A model generated the notes under the pieces. That model did not search any database. It was not told the DNA's origin and was given only the letters and a program-made list of their open reading frames with translations. A stretch of DNA of 64,000 bases, from NCBI GenBank assembly GCA_964036665.1, contig OZ038531.1, positions 2,852,001 through 2,916,000 of the forward strand, written 5' to 3'. Within the stretch, counting starts at the first letter, position 1, and each line of letters starts with the position of its first letter. Shown here piece by piece: positions 11,913 through 22,484 of this stretch. Position numbers and translations under genes: made by a program. The DNA comes from Gordius sp. MW1. Lineage: Eukaryota > Nematomorpha > Gordioida > Gordea > Gordiidae.

Positions 11913-12216
11913 TTTTATAGCGTAATAAAATGCGTAAGAAAGGGAAAAAATCCAAGAATGCATTTATGCGATAATTTGGTAATATATAGGAAAAAGCGTG
12001 GGAATAATAATGTACTTAATTACAATAATGAATGCGAACTCAAATCATGGTGAGAGTGTGGGAAAGTAACTAATGATATTATAACTAATGGGTGAGAGTG
12101 TGGGAGTATTAACTAAAAAGGAAAAGCACTAATGAGTTAATTTGAGTATGGGAAAAGGCTTAATTTGAGTATGGGAAAAGGCTTAATTTGAGTATGGGAA
12201 AAGGCGAGCTACAGCA
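11913..12216 (-). repeat. 3' LTR of the Ty3/Gypsy element
   Basis: 304 bp, no difference from the other LTR seen on base-by-base reading. Confidence 0.95.
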
Positions 12217-12229
12217 TTTCTTTCCCCTT
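12217..12229 (-). other. polypurine tract
   Basis: AAGGGGAAAGAAA directly upstream of the 3' LTR and overlapping the last two bases of the gag-pol TAA. It primes plus-strand DNA synthesis in LTR elements. Confidence 0.85.
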
Positions 12230-15200
12230 AATCGATACCGTATCTTTGCATCGGGTATTTAATTCGGGTCGACCGTCGTGGTAGTGTAGGTGAAGGTAGT
12301 CCAACTACGTCAGGATCGATCGGCAAACGGGGCGGGGACGTAAGTGGTATCGTCGAAGATGTGGATGGTGGCGAGTTAAAAGGAAGGGTCGTAGATGGAA
12401 GAGTATTAATGGAGGGCGTCATAGGTGGTGTACGTGAAAAACTAGCTTGCTCCGTGCTGTAATCGTCAAATGGTGAATCATTTGCCAAGTCTGTAGAAGG
12501 AGAGGGGCAGGGCGTTGTCACCTGTGTAGGCAAGTCTTCTTCCATGATTGTATCCGATCGTTTCCTTATGTGGTCGCCATGTCTTTTCCACATCATACCT
12601 TCTTCTGTTTCGATTACGTAAGAAACGGGACCAAGTATTTTACGAACGACTCCCTTGCACCACAATTTGTCACTACTTGTAAAATCTCTCACCCAGACTT
12701 TGTCACCGATTAAAAATTTTCTTCTAATAAAATTATCTTCTTCAAGTTCCCCTACCATCATGTGTGGTTTTAAAAAACTAAACAAACTTAAGGGGTGAAT
12801 TTTGATTAACAAATCTGCTGGGGTAAAACCAGTTGTAGGATGGATAGTATTCCTGTAAGAAAACAAGAAATTAAATAATTTATCATTTTTAAAATTTTGC
12901 GACTTATATAGGAAATTTTTAAAGGTTCGAATAAAACGTTCGGCTTCTCCATTAGAACGAGGGTGGTAAGGACTTGAATAAATGTTTCGAATATTATTTT
13001 TTTTGCAATATCCCTTGAATTCAGCACTTGTAAATTGTGGACCATTATCTGAAACAATGGAATTAGGTAGTCCGAAACGAGCAAATATCGATTCGAGGGC
13101 ATTGATAGTGCACGATGCACTAATGCTGGTCATAGGGAATATCTCTGGCCATTTGGTATATGCATCGACCAAAATTAGATAATAATAACCGTGAATAGAA
13201 CCACAAAAATCTAAATGTAGCCTAGACCAAGGTTTACCAGGGTTTGTCCATTTTTGGGGAGCTAATTCTGGTGTTCCAGAAAACCACTCTTGGCAATTTT
13301 TACAATTATTAACGTAATTTTGGATGTCCTTATCGATACCTGGATACCATAAATGTTGACGGGCTAGAATCCTAGAGCGGGTCATACCAGGATGGCCTAA
13401 ATGGAGCATATATAAAATATCTTTTCTTAATTTTTGTGGAATGACCACCCTATATCCCCAGAAAAGGCATCCTTTTAGCGTTGTTAATTCTTTTTGGCGT
13501 TGATGGTACACGACTAGTTCCGATTCCACTTTTTTGGGCCAACCGTGAAGTACGTAATTATATACTTGTCCTAGAACAGGATCTTGACGGGTATGTCTGG
13601 CCACATCTGCCGATGTAATTGGTAATTGCTTAAATGTTTCTTCGTAAATAGCACAAATATCTCCCTCTTGAGATATTGTTTCGTCCGGAACAGCTAACCT
13701 TGAGAGCATATCTGCACGAGCGTTTTCTTTGGTATTCTTATATCTAATATTAAATTGGTACGGTGTTGTAAATAAAGCCCATCGTTGAAGTCGCGCCGAT
13801 ACAGCTTGAGGTACGTTTTTGGTTTGATTAAATATTGATAATAGTGGTTTGTGGTCTGTTACTAGAGTGAAGGTTTGGCCATAAATGTATTCTCGAAATT
13901 TTTGAAATGCAAATATAATGGCTAACGCTTCTTTTTCAATTTGGCTGTAATTTCTCTCCGCAGCGTTGAGTGTGCGCGAGGCAAAAGAAATGGGATGCTC
14001 GTACCCCTTAATTTCATGTGATAAAACGGCGCCGATACCTTCCGCTGAAGCATCGGTGGAGAGTAGCAATGGTAATTGAGGATTAAAATGAACTAAAACA
14101 GGAGCATTAATTATTTTTTTCTTTATTTTATTAATGGCATTTATACAATCTTGTGTCCAATTCCATTTCACTGATTTTCTTAATAATTTATACAACGGTT
14201 GTGCTAGAGTCGAAAAATTTTGTATAAACTTAGCATAATAGGTAGCCATGCCTAAGAAAGATTGTAATTCTTTAATTGATGTAGGGTCAGGAGCATTTAT
14301 AATTGCCTTAGTATTTTTGTTAGTTGTGTGAATTCCTTCCTCGTTTATTATATGTCCAAGATATTCAATTGATTTTTGTAAAAAATTACATTTTTCTCGT
14401 TTTAATTTTATATTAGCCTCATCCAATATTTTAAACACTATTTCGAGATTTTTATTGTGATCCTCAATTGTTTTCCCAGACACGATAATGTCGTCTAAAT
14501 AACATACTACACCATTAATGTTCCTAAATAATGAGTCTATGAAGCGCTGAAATATCGCTGGGGCAGAAGCAATTCCGAATGGAAGTCGAGTATATTGAAA
14601 AAGTCCTCTGTGGGTATTAATTGTTAAAATATTTTGTGATTTTTCAGTAATTTTAATTTGATAATAAGCTTCCTTTAGGTCTAATATGGAGAAATATCTA
14701 AAACCTGCTAATTTAGAAAACAAGTCTTGGATTCGGGGAAGAGGGTATTTTTCAACAACTAGATTATTATTCAAATTTCGGAAATCTCCACAAATTCGTA
14801 ATCCCCCATTTTTTTTAAGAACAGTAACAATGGGCGCTGCATAGTCGGCATATTTTACAGATTTCAAAACCCCTTCATTAACTAGTCGGTCTAACTCCTT
14901 ATCCACTTTTTCTTTAATAAAATAAGGGATTGGTCTGGGCCGAAAAAATTTAGGAGAGGATTCGGGTTTAAGTTTAAGTGTTGTATAAAAATCAATAACT
15001 CCGGTGGATTTATTATCAAATAACGAAGAATATTTGTTAGTAATATCATTCAAATTATTGTAACAATTAACCATATTGATTGAAGAGGGAGTGGTATCAT
15101 CTTTAATCCATTTATGTGCCAGTTGAATTAGGATATGGGGAAAATGTTGCAACCAATCGCGTCCTAATATGTTGTGGCCATGGCCTTCTGATACGATTAA

Positions 15201-16130
15201 CGGCAATTTAAATCGTTTGCCATTTTCAGATACTGTCACCTCGGTTTTTCCTTTCGTTGGTATGGTTGTACCATTATAGCTCTTTAAGATAGTTTTGAGT
15301 GGAGAAACGTTCCGTACTACAATGTTTCCTCCATTCACCATTGTCACTGATGACCCTGTATCAATTTCAAAATTAACATCTAGATCATTTACCTTTAATG
15401 TATAAGTGGGAAATGACGAATATCCCTTCAAATAATTCACTTGATGATGCGTAACACTGCATTCGCTCTTGCATATTTTTCCAATGTGTCCCTTTTTTTG
15501 ACATTTAAAACAAACTGCAGTTCGAAATTTACACATGGCCCGATTATGATTCCCCCCGCATGAATAACAATAATTTAAGGACCTGGGTTTTACCAAATGA
15601 ATTGTTTCCGAATGATTCAATAATTGCGATTGTAGTTCTGCCCTTTCCATGGCGCGAGAGGTGTCCAGCGCAATTTGCCATGTCAAATTTTCTATGCCTA
15701 AAAGGCGTTCAACAATCTTTGTTTTCTTTAATCCAGCTACAAACCTATCACGGAGGCTACTTTCAAGGTTCGATCCGAATTCGCAATGGATTGCCACCCC
15801 CTTTAATCTTGCTGTAAATGCATCGATGGTTTCATCATCCATTTGGGACAACTTATTAAATTTGTAGCGTTGTACGATTGGGTTTAATTTGGGAGAATAA
15901 AAGTTTTTTAGGGCTAAACATAATTCTTCAAAAGGAAGGTTTGCAGGGTCCTGGGGGGCAATAAGGTTTGTAAGTAATTCGAAATTTTCGGTACCTATAA
16001 CGGATAGAAATAAGGATTTTTTATCGCAACCGATAACATTGTGAAAATGGTTGAATTGTGACAAGTATAAGTCAAAACTATCGGTAGGATTATATTGATG
16101 GAATTGTATATTGGAATTCGACCGCGCCAT
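12228..16130 (-). CDS. gag-pol polyprotein of the Ty3/Gypsy element
   Basis: 1,300 aa in one uninterrupted frame, without gag/pol frameshift. Gag ~1-185; two zinc knuckles at 188-200 (CYSC...H...C) and 207-220 (CFKCQKKGHIGKIC); aspartic protease with DTGS at 257-260; reverse transcriptase with LDLKEAYYQI (~D483) and YLDD 544-547; RNase H with STDAS (D693) and TDHKP (D759); integrase zinc-binding region with HPG near 913 and CKNC 943-946; integrase core D974, D1028, E1064 (D-D-35-E); C-terminal Pro/Ser/Thr-rich tail. RT-RNaseH-IN order is that of Ty3/Gypsy. A single ORF and short LTRs suggest a Mag-like lineage, unproven. All catalytic residues are present, so it is probably active or recently so. 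Confidence 0.96.
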   Translation of the reverse strand: MARSNSNIQFHQYNPTDSFDLYLSQFNHFHNVIGCDKKSLFLSVIGTENFELLTNLIAPQDPANLPFEELCLALKNFYSPKLNPIVQRYKFNKLSQMDDETIDAFTARLKGVAIHCEFGSNLESSLRDRFVAGLKKTKIVERLLGIENLTWQIALDTSRAMERAELQSQLLNHSETIHLVKPRSLNYCYSCGGNHNRAMCKFRTAVCFKCQKKGHIGKICKSECSVTHHQVNYLKGYSSFPTYTLKVNDLDVNFEIDTGSSVTMVNGGNIVVRNVSPLKTILKSYNGTTIPTKGKTEVTVSENGKRFKLPLIVSEGHGHNILGRDWLQHFPHILIQLAHKWIKDDTTPSSINMVNCYNNLNDITNKYSSLFDNKSTGVIDFYTTLKLKPESSPKFFRPRPIPYFIKEKVDKELDRLVNEGVLKSVKYADYAAPIVTVLKKNGGLRICGDFRNLNNNLVVEKYPLPRIQDLFSKLAGFRYFSILDLKEAYYQIKITEKSQNILTINTHRGLFQYTRLPFGIASAPAIFQRFIDSLFRNINGVVCYLDDIIVSGKTIEDHNKNLEIVFKILDEANIKLKREKCNFLQKSIEYLGHIINEEGIHTTNKNTKAIINAPDPTSIKELQSFLGMATYYAKFIQNFSTLAQPLYKLLRKSVKWNWTQDCINAINKIKKKIINAPVLVHFNPQLPLLLSTDASAEGIGAVLSHEIKGYEHPISFASRTLNAAERNYSQIEKEALAIIFAFQKFREYIYGQTFTLVTDHKPLLSIFNQTKNVPQAVSARLQRWALFTTPYQFNIRYKNTKENARADMLSRLAVPDETISQEGDICAIYEETFKQLPITSADVARHTRQDPVLGQVYNYVLHGWPKKVESELVVYHQRQKELTTLKGCLFWGYRVVIPQKLRKDILYMLHLGHPGMTRSRILARQHLWYPGIDKDIQNYVNNCKNCQEWFSGTPELAPQKWTNPGKPWSRLHLDFCGSIHGYYYLILVDAYTKWPEIFPMTSISASCTINALESIFARFGLPNSIVSDNGPQFTSAEFKGYCKKNNIRNIYSSPYHPRSNGEAERFIRTFKNFLYKSQNFKNDKLFNFLFSYRNTIHPTTGFTPADLLIKIHPLSLFSFLKPHMMVGELEEDNFIRRKFLIGDKVWVRDFTSSDKLWCKGVVRKILGPVSYVIETEEGMMWKRHGDHIRKRSDTIMEEDLPTQVTTPCPSPSTDLANDSPFDDYSTEQASFSRTPPMTPSINTLPSTTLPFNSPPSTSSTIPLTSPPRLPIDPDVVGLPSPTLPRRSTRIKYPMQRYGID
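16112..16129 (-). other. candidate primer-binding site, overlapping the gag start codon
   Basis: TGGCGCGGTCGAATTCC begins at the second base of the gag-pol ATG, 2 nt past the LTR edge. TGG pairs with the CCA end of a tRNA; the next 8 nt would pair with a discriminator G and acceptor strand CGACCGC, close to tRNA-Ser type ends. Inference from position and TGG. Confidence 0.6.
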
Positions 16131-16131
16131 A

Positions 16132-16435
16132 TTTTATAGCGTAATAAAATGCGTAAGAAAGGGAAAAAATCCAAGAATGCATTTATGCGATAATTTGGTA
16201 ATATATAGGAAAAAGCGTGGGAATAATAATGTACTTAATTACAATAATGAATGCGAACTCAAATCATGGTGAGAGTGTGGGAAAGTAACTAATGATATTA
16301 TAACTAATGGGTGAGAGTGTGGGAGTATTAACTAAAAAGGAAAAGCACTAATGAGTTAATTTGAGTATGGGAAAAGGCTTAATTTGAGTATGGGAAAAGG
16401 CTTAATTTGAGTATGGGAAAAGGCGAGCTACAGCA
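16132..16435 (-). repeat. 5' LTR of the Ty3/Gypsy element
   Basis: 304 bp; contains three tandem copies of a ~23-bp unit (TTAATTTGAGTATGGGAAAA core) and two GTGAGAGTGTGGGA units. Being upstream on the minus strand, this copy should hold the promoter. Confidence 0.95.
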
Positions 16436-16440
16436 AAAAT

Positions 16441-17455
16441 GACCATTGGCCAAAATGTTATTCGAAAATTTTTTTTTCGTTTTTTTTGACTATTATGATT
16501 GTTCCTGTTCCTACCATTGCTATTATGACTTTTTGGCCGTCCGCTGGCTGCTGACCAATGGAAAAAAATGACTAATAACCAAAATGTGATTCGAAAAATT
16601 TTTTTTCGTTTTTTTTAACTATTATGATTGTTCTTGTTCCTACCATTGCTATTATGACTTTTTGGCCGTCCGCTGGCCGCTGACCAATGGAATAAAATGA
16701 CCATTGGCCAAAATGTGAGTCGAAACTTTTTTTTCGTTTTTTTTGACTATTATGAATTTATATCCACTTTTACCGTGTCCTGGCTGCTGACCAATGGAAA
16801 AAAATGACCATTCACCAAAATGTGATTCGAAAATTTTTTTTTCGTTTTTTTTACTCTTATGAATTTATATCCACTTTTACCGTGTGCTGGCTGCTGACCA
16901 ATGGAAAAAAATGACCATTGGCCAAAGTGAGCATCAAAATTTTTTTTCCCGTTTTTTTGGCTATCATTGACTTATAGAGTATCTGTTGGTACTGACAAAT
17001 AGAGAAAAAATGACCATTGGCCAAATTTTTGATTTTTTTAATTAAAAATTGTTCAAATTCAACAAAAATTTTCTCCCAACAATTCTGCAAATTCTTAAAT
17101 TGTGATGTTTTATAATATAATGTTTGTTAGACCCATAATCACTAAAGGCCATAAAAACTAATGTAATACGCAACTAGATGCAAACACTAAATCTAACCCT
17201 AACCCTTGCCTATATTACATTTTGCCTATATTACATTTTGCCTATAAATGGAAAATTTGTATAAATAATTAATTAATCATTAGGCATTTAATACCCCCTA
17301 TAGGCATTCTCGCCCCTTCCCACCTTTCTCGCCCATAAATTGCATAGCAAATATGATACATTTATACGAAGTACAGATGAGTCGTCCCCCCTTCCCTTCC
17401 CCTCTTCCCTTCCCTTCTCCCACTTCCCAGGAGGCCCGAAGGCCCGAGTTTTTAT
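16441..17455 (-). repeat. satellite, leader and GC-skewed module, right of the LTR element
   Basis: About five ~130-bp units, then the leader (about 17050-17290) and the module to GGCCCGAAGGCCCGAG at 17440-17455. Confidence 0.85.
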
Positions 17456-18050
17456 TTTAAGAATTACATGATTAATAAAGGGTTTTAAATTAATATCGAA
17501 TAAAATATGTTATGGCCTTGAATATTTTTATTTACTTTGTTACAAATACTTATTTTCAAATTGATTTAAAATATGCAAATTGTAATGATTTAATAATGAT
17601 AATGTTAATACATAGGTGTCTGTATTGCAGAATAACAAAGCAAATTTAGGGTCAAATTTTTGTAAGATTTTATACCCTTAGACTTCATATAAGTATCCAC
17701 AAGCTATAGGGATTCATTTTCAAAATAATTTGGTACAATCGTGTCCTATTATACTTAAACCTCTTACTGGAGATTTTTACCACTTAATGGTGCTTTTTGA
17801 TTTTTATGTTTGAGAAGTTAACTTATTAGGAGTCATTGCCTCTTGGGTTTTAGGATAAATACCTTTAATTTAAATGAAATCTCTAACTATGTACTTTTGT
17901 ATTTTTAACAAAAATTCATATATATATTTGCTTAAACTGTGATTGCTCTCTCTACCGCCTCCACATAAATGCAAAAAGAGGAGTAAAAGACATATATGGT
18001 TCGGCCAATAAAATATTTTACATGTCAAAACTAATCACAGTTAGCCTGAC
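17456..18050. other. gene-free AT-rich stretch
   Basis: No coding region, RNA gene or repeat recognised. Confidence 0.5.
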
Positions 18051-20250
18051 AAAAGCTGATTTGATAGCCAGGTTGGGTCAGGGTTCTACGACACTTGAGC
18101 GAGGAGTTCAATGAAGTAACTCGGTGAGCCTTTGAAGAGAGCGTATCTGCGGGGTGAAGTGAACTGGATTTTGACCATGTCCAAAGCTTGGCAAATCCTG
18201 CCATAGTGACTTTGCGGGCGAGGGGTTTTGAAGATCGTGCGGAACGAGTTGGTAGTTCTGATTAAGGCCCCCGACGGGGCGGTTCAAACTTGAATGGTCC
18301 CAAGGGAAGTGGGCTTTGTGCTTGCCAAAGAAAATTCAACCTGCCTATCTCCCCCCCCCCCTGGTCGAACGAGCTTTGACCTGGTTGAGGACCCCAATAC
18401 ACGTCTAGTGTAAACGCGGCATACGTTTCTGGAAGTACTGGAACGAAAAACTGTGAAATGGAGAAAGTCGGGGAGGTAACGCGTCCCCTTGATGATAAGA
18501 GCGATACGTTTGAGCCAGGCAGGAAACCGAATCTTCTCCTCCCCATTCGCAGCTGGTACGTCGTTCATTGTCATCGTTCCACGTGCCTTTTTGGATCTTT
18601 CCTGCCGCTCTGCCACTGCCAGCCCCTTGAAATATTAGCTGATTCCTTAAAGCGGGTCGGTAAATTCTAATAAAACCCATTTTGTCGAGCCAATTGGTGT
18701 GGTGCTTAACTGCCTTAGCCCAATTGAACCTTATTGCTAGGCAGAGGGTGGTATCTGGGCATCGATCTTTTTAAGGGCATTGATCTCGGTATTGGAAGTG
18801 CAGTGAGAGGCCGCCACTTGCGCCAACTCGAATACCTGTCTCTTTCTGGACACGTTGGTCTGGATCAGTTATGAGCTCTTCTAAGCCAGCATCGTGTTTT
18901 TTGACATCCTCGAGGACTGAGGCTGGTGACAGCTTGGACTCAAGGGTAGGTGATGCGATAGACAGAGCCGGCTCGTTGGCAGAGGCGAGATTTCTGGAGA
19001 CTGTATGCTTAAGTTGGCTACAGCGACAGCTGATTCTCAAAATGCCTGATGCGTCGGCTTGAGCTTTTGCGATTTTGCTTTGTGACTCTTGGGCTTTTAA
19101 GAATGCAGCCTGAAGAGTATCCATGTTTGTTTGCCAGGCGCCTATGGCCAGGGAACGAAAACCCCCCGAATGATGTTTTCATGCAAATAGGTGCCAAACG
19201 GCGTTATTTCGGCTTGTTCCCGGTTGTAAACCTGGCTTAGATATCTTGTCCTCGGCATAAAATTAGGGACAGGAGAGAATGGAAGGTGGGAATCTCTAAT
19301 TTACGCCCTCGTTCAGCAAATTATTTGAGGATGTAGGCAACTTCGGGACGGCAAAAGAGTAGGGCCTGCAAAGCGCCATCCTGCCGGTCACTAATTTTAC
19401 GTATTTATGTCTCAATCGACAACGTGATGAGGACCATTCGCTTCTAAAGAAATACAATCATCAATTTTATGTGGCTGACAAACTCTTCTACACCCACCTC
19501 AACGACGTTGCGGCACCTAAGACCCTGCTATCGGCGCTAGGCATCCTCAACTACCTCTTTAACAAAAGGGATATTCAAGCTTTTAGCGAAGTTCTACTCT
19601 TGGTTAACCAAAAGGGGTACCACACTCTATAAGGATGCAGTATGTGCAGACTTCACGGTATGCTACGAAGCCTCTGCCAATCTCGATTTACGTTGAGCCC
19701 TATTGCCAAGCATTCGTGGAGGTCTCTAATCTGCACAGGAACCATGGTCAAACTCATTTAGCCTAATAGACATTGCAGCAGGCGCCGTTGGATATACCAT
19801 GCCTTGGCTCCCATACGGTGGGAGAGCTCGAGATCCTCTACAGCTGCCTTTACGCTAAAGCGATCAGCTTCTATTATCCACGGGTATCTACCGTCGGCCT
19901 ACTTCTGCCTCAAAAAAGGAGGATCTATGTCCAGAAATAAAAAAAATCATTAATATGCTTCGCCAAGAACTTTTGTCCCTAGGCCCTCCTAGCCAGAACT
20001 TTAACATCACATGAACTCTTCGACCGAAAACCATTTCGACCTCCCCTCAAGGTCTTGTATGCTCTCAAAACGCTATGCACCCCGGGCCACTTACAAATCA
20101 CCCAGCCGAAGCACTCATCCCGGAACGCTCGATCTTGACTTCTGGCTTGGAGACACTGACAAAATTTTGGAAGAATGATAGAACAGACATCTCTCCCTTT
20201 AAGGCATTCTCGTCTTTTTCAACGTCCACGCGGTAAACCATTGTCTCCCC
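18050..20250. other. unidentified higher-GC island with decayed ORFs
   Basis: Composition is visibly near 50% GC against roughly 30% around it. On the minus strand there are overlapping frames at 19124-18771 (117 codons), 18680-18405 and 18616-18284, and a further open stretch at about 18275-18105. On the plus strand about 19440-19632 is open (KKYNHQFYVADKLFYTHLND is in it), then continues with stops and frame changes to about 20190. The pattern is of old protein-coding sequence broken by substitutions and indels. I recognise no family. Candidates are an endogenised virus-like or other foreign fragment, or an old transposon. Confidence 0.5.
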
Positions 20251-20593
20251 TTGCCATGGCTCATTCTTTTTTGACGATTATTTAGGTGTTTAGAAGAGAT
20301 TAAGAAATAAATACAATGTCATCATTAAAATTATAAAAAAAAAATACGTGAAACACGTGAAGTGACTAGTCCTTCTTTAAAAACTAGCATACATTTGCAA
20401 TTGTATAAATAAAAACGTGGAAAGTTTTATTTAAATTAATTAACAACATATAAATGAATTTATCAGTTTGGAAAGTTATTTTTACAAGACTGCATGTGCA
20501 GCATTACACCACCAATTTTAATTTCTCCCATTCTGCCATCATAAAAAGCAGGCAGGGCTTAGTGAGAGGCCAGTGAAATCCCAAAAACTCTTA

Positions 20594-20770
20594 GGGCTTG
20601 TCTTATTATCGGATTTTGATGCGCAGCAAAAATCGTTGTACGGGTTATAACATAGCCACATTTCAGACGCATAACATAACAATTTTGTAAAATGCAAAAT
20701 TTTTCCTAAGCTTAAATGTTGTATGTTTTTAAATTTTTCGGGTGTTAGCAAAGTTTGAATATTCAGTATC
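20594..20770 (-). mobile_element. M3 (PIF/Harbinger-like) MITE, truncated
   Basis: Begins TTA|GGGCTTGTCTTATTATCGG and matches, in reverse, the right half of the 23786-24143 copy (CTATGTTATAACCCGTAC region). Confidence 0.7.
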
Positions 20771-21239
20771 ACCTAATTTATATATAATCAACATAAAACG
20801 AGCTTGTTGGATCACACTTGAGAGTTGGGGGGGGGGGGGCGCTGTATAATATATATTTAAAATATAATTACGGTCTAACATTCAAATCGTTTAAAGCCAA
20901 AGTAATTACATTATTTAGATCATGAATGCCTTATTTTTTGAAACATTTTTACAAAACAATGTGAGCTTTAAAAATAATGTTTAATCTTGTTTTCCTGAGC
21001 TATTATTATGAACATTTTGAATTCACAGAATGTTTTTTCATTATCCAGCACCGATTTTTCGTAATAAAAAACATTTTAAATCACAAATATTAGTTATTAA
21101 TCCCAAACCTTTCCATTCAAAAATAAACAGCAAGTAAACTACTTTACGATTATCACACACCGATATAATGAATTTGTCGAGTTGGCTCAATCGTTGCAGT
21201 ATTCTATTAATTTACTTAGAAGCCTTTTATAAATTTTTT
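20771..21239. other. gene-free AT-rich stretch
   Basis: Contains a G13 run at about 20827 and nothing else recognisable. Confidence 0.5.
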
Positions 21240-21553
21240 GTCATGGAAGGCCTAGGCTATTATTCTCGATTTTGAGTGATAAATAACAAAACGTAAAACG
21301 CATTTCTTAAACGTTCCATTGCATCTAATCCTAACCCTAACCCTAACCTAAAACGCTGACCTAAAACCCTAACCCCGAACCTTAACCCTGTCTCTTAAAG
21401 ATAATTTTGACTTGAAAGGATTATTTTTAAACAATAACACACAAATTCGAACGCGATGATTGCGCTCGGGAATGGAACGTTTAAGAAATGCGTTTTACGT
21501 TTTGTTATTTATCACTCAAAATCGAGAATACATAGCCTGGTTCGTCATGGAAG
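21240..21553. mobile_element. long-inverted-repeat element with telomere-like core
   Basis: Element 21250-21543 with ~65-bp inverted arms (TATTCTCGATTTTGAGTGAT ... AAACGTTCCATT) and a 10-bp direct repeat GTCATGGAAG at 21240-21249 and 21544-21553. The loop holds CCCTAACCCTAACCC-type repeats at about 21328-21393. Confidence 0.8.
21328..21393 (+). repeat. degenerate telomere-like (CCCTAA)n
   Basis: Several CCCTAA/CCTAACC units with interruptions, the C-strand form of TTAGGG. Confidence 0.75.
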
Positions 21554-22029
21554 CAATTTCATAAAATACAAATTTGGAAAAAATATGATCAATATAACCT
21601 TAAATTTTTACATTGGCGAGTTAAAAATCAAAATAATATTATAGTATAAGAAATTAAAAGCTAACTTGCTATATTTTCACGTCTTCTAAATTTTATTTAG
21701 CTAGAAGAAGACATTTTAATGAAAAACCAGAACAACAAACGTTAATATCTTATCATAATGCCTTTAGATTATGGCTAAATTCATTTTTCTAATACTTTAA
21801 ATAACTAAAATTGTATTTGCTGGCTGTTACAGCACTCTAATTTTTAATACAAAAATCTGGAAGTTTCTTGCAACAAAAACTCACGGTTATACTTCTTGTC
21901 TTTGTTAAATAAATTTTAAAGTTTTAATATTTAAAAACTATTTATATCTATATAAGATTTAGCCTCTACAATCATTTTGATCATTTAAACCCTTCTTTCT
22001 ATTAATCTGAACATCGATCACTAAAAAAG

Positions 22030-22095
22030 CACAGGGCGGACAAGACGGACGGACAACCAAAAAACGAGCCCATGAATTGCATAGTAATTAAAATA
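22030..22095 (+). repeat. R4 terminal fragment
   Basis: GGACAAGACGGACGGACAAC then ACGAGCCCATGAATTGCATA; the conserved end of the R4 family. Confidence 0.7.
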
Positions 22096-22133
22096 AGAAA
22101 TTAACTAATCCATAAGGCCCAAACTCCGTGCTT

Positions 22134-22139
22134 TTTATT
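22134..22139 (-). promoter_or_regulatory. polyadenylation signal of discoidin gene A
   Basis: AATAAA on the minus strand, about 45 bp past the stop codon. Confidence 0.5.
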
Positions 22140-22184
22140 AATAGAGGTCGATTACATTTTTTCAAAAACATATAATAAAAGTGA

Positions 22185-22484
22185 TTACAGATGGCATCCT
22201 AACATGTCAAATCTAAGGACAGGATTTTGGGCTTCAATAACTTTAGTTTTACTCAGAGCCTGGGCCCGACCTTTCATTTTGGCCAAATATTTATTTTTGG
22301 CCCAGGCCTCTTCATTTATGCTACTCAATTCAAGATCTTTGGGAAACCAATCAATAACTTGAATTCTTATAGCTTCTGCGGTAAATGGAATAGGTGGAAA
22401 ACGGATTCTTAATTTATTTATATCCATTCCTTTTAAATCTTCAATGTTAGTATAACTTTCCCCAGGATCCAAACTGTTAAATAC
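22185..22484 (-). CDS. discoidin gene A last exon
   Basis: Acceptor GATTTAG|GTATTT (phase 0). Encodes FNSLDPGESY, AEAIRIQVIDWFPKDLELS and VLRFDMLGCHL with TAA at 22185-22187. The final cysteine is the usual end of an F5/8C domain. Confidence 0.9.
   Translation of the reverse strand, partial: VFNSLDPGESYTNIEDLKGMDINKLRIRFPPIPFTAEAIRIQVIDWFPKDLELSSINEEAWAKNKYLAKMKGRAQALSKTKVIEAQNPVLRFDMLGCHL

Larger units (their letters stand above)
11908..16440 (-). mobile_element. intact Ty3/Gypsy LTR retrotransposon with 5-bp target duplication
   Basis: LTRs at 11913-12216 and 16132-16435 (304 bp each, identical by eye) flank one gag-pol ORF. Direct repeat AAAAT at 11908-11912 and 16436-16440. The target was the satellite motif CCAATGGAATAAAATGACC, present uninterrupted at about 10397, so the empty site is known. 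LTR starts TGCTGTAGC on the coding strand and ends CTATAAAA, lacking the usual terminal CA. No env. Identical LTRs and an unbroken ORF mean a very recent insertion. Confidence 0.96.
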
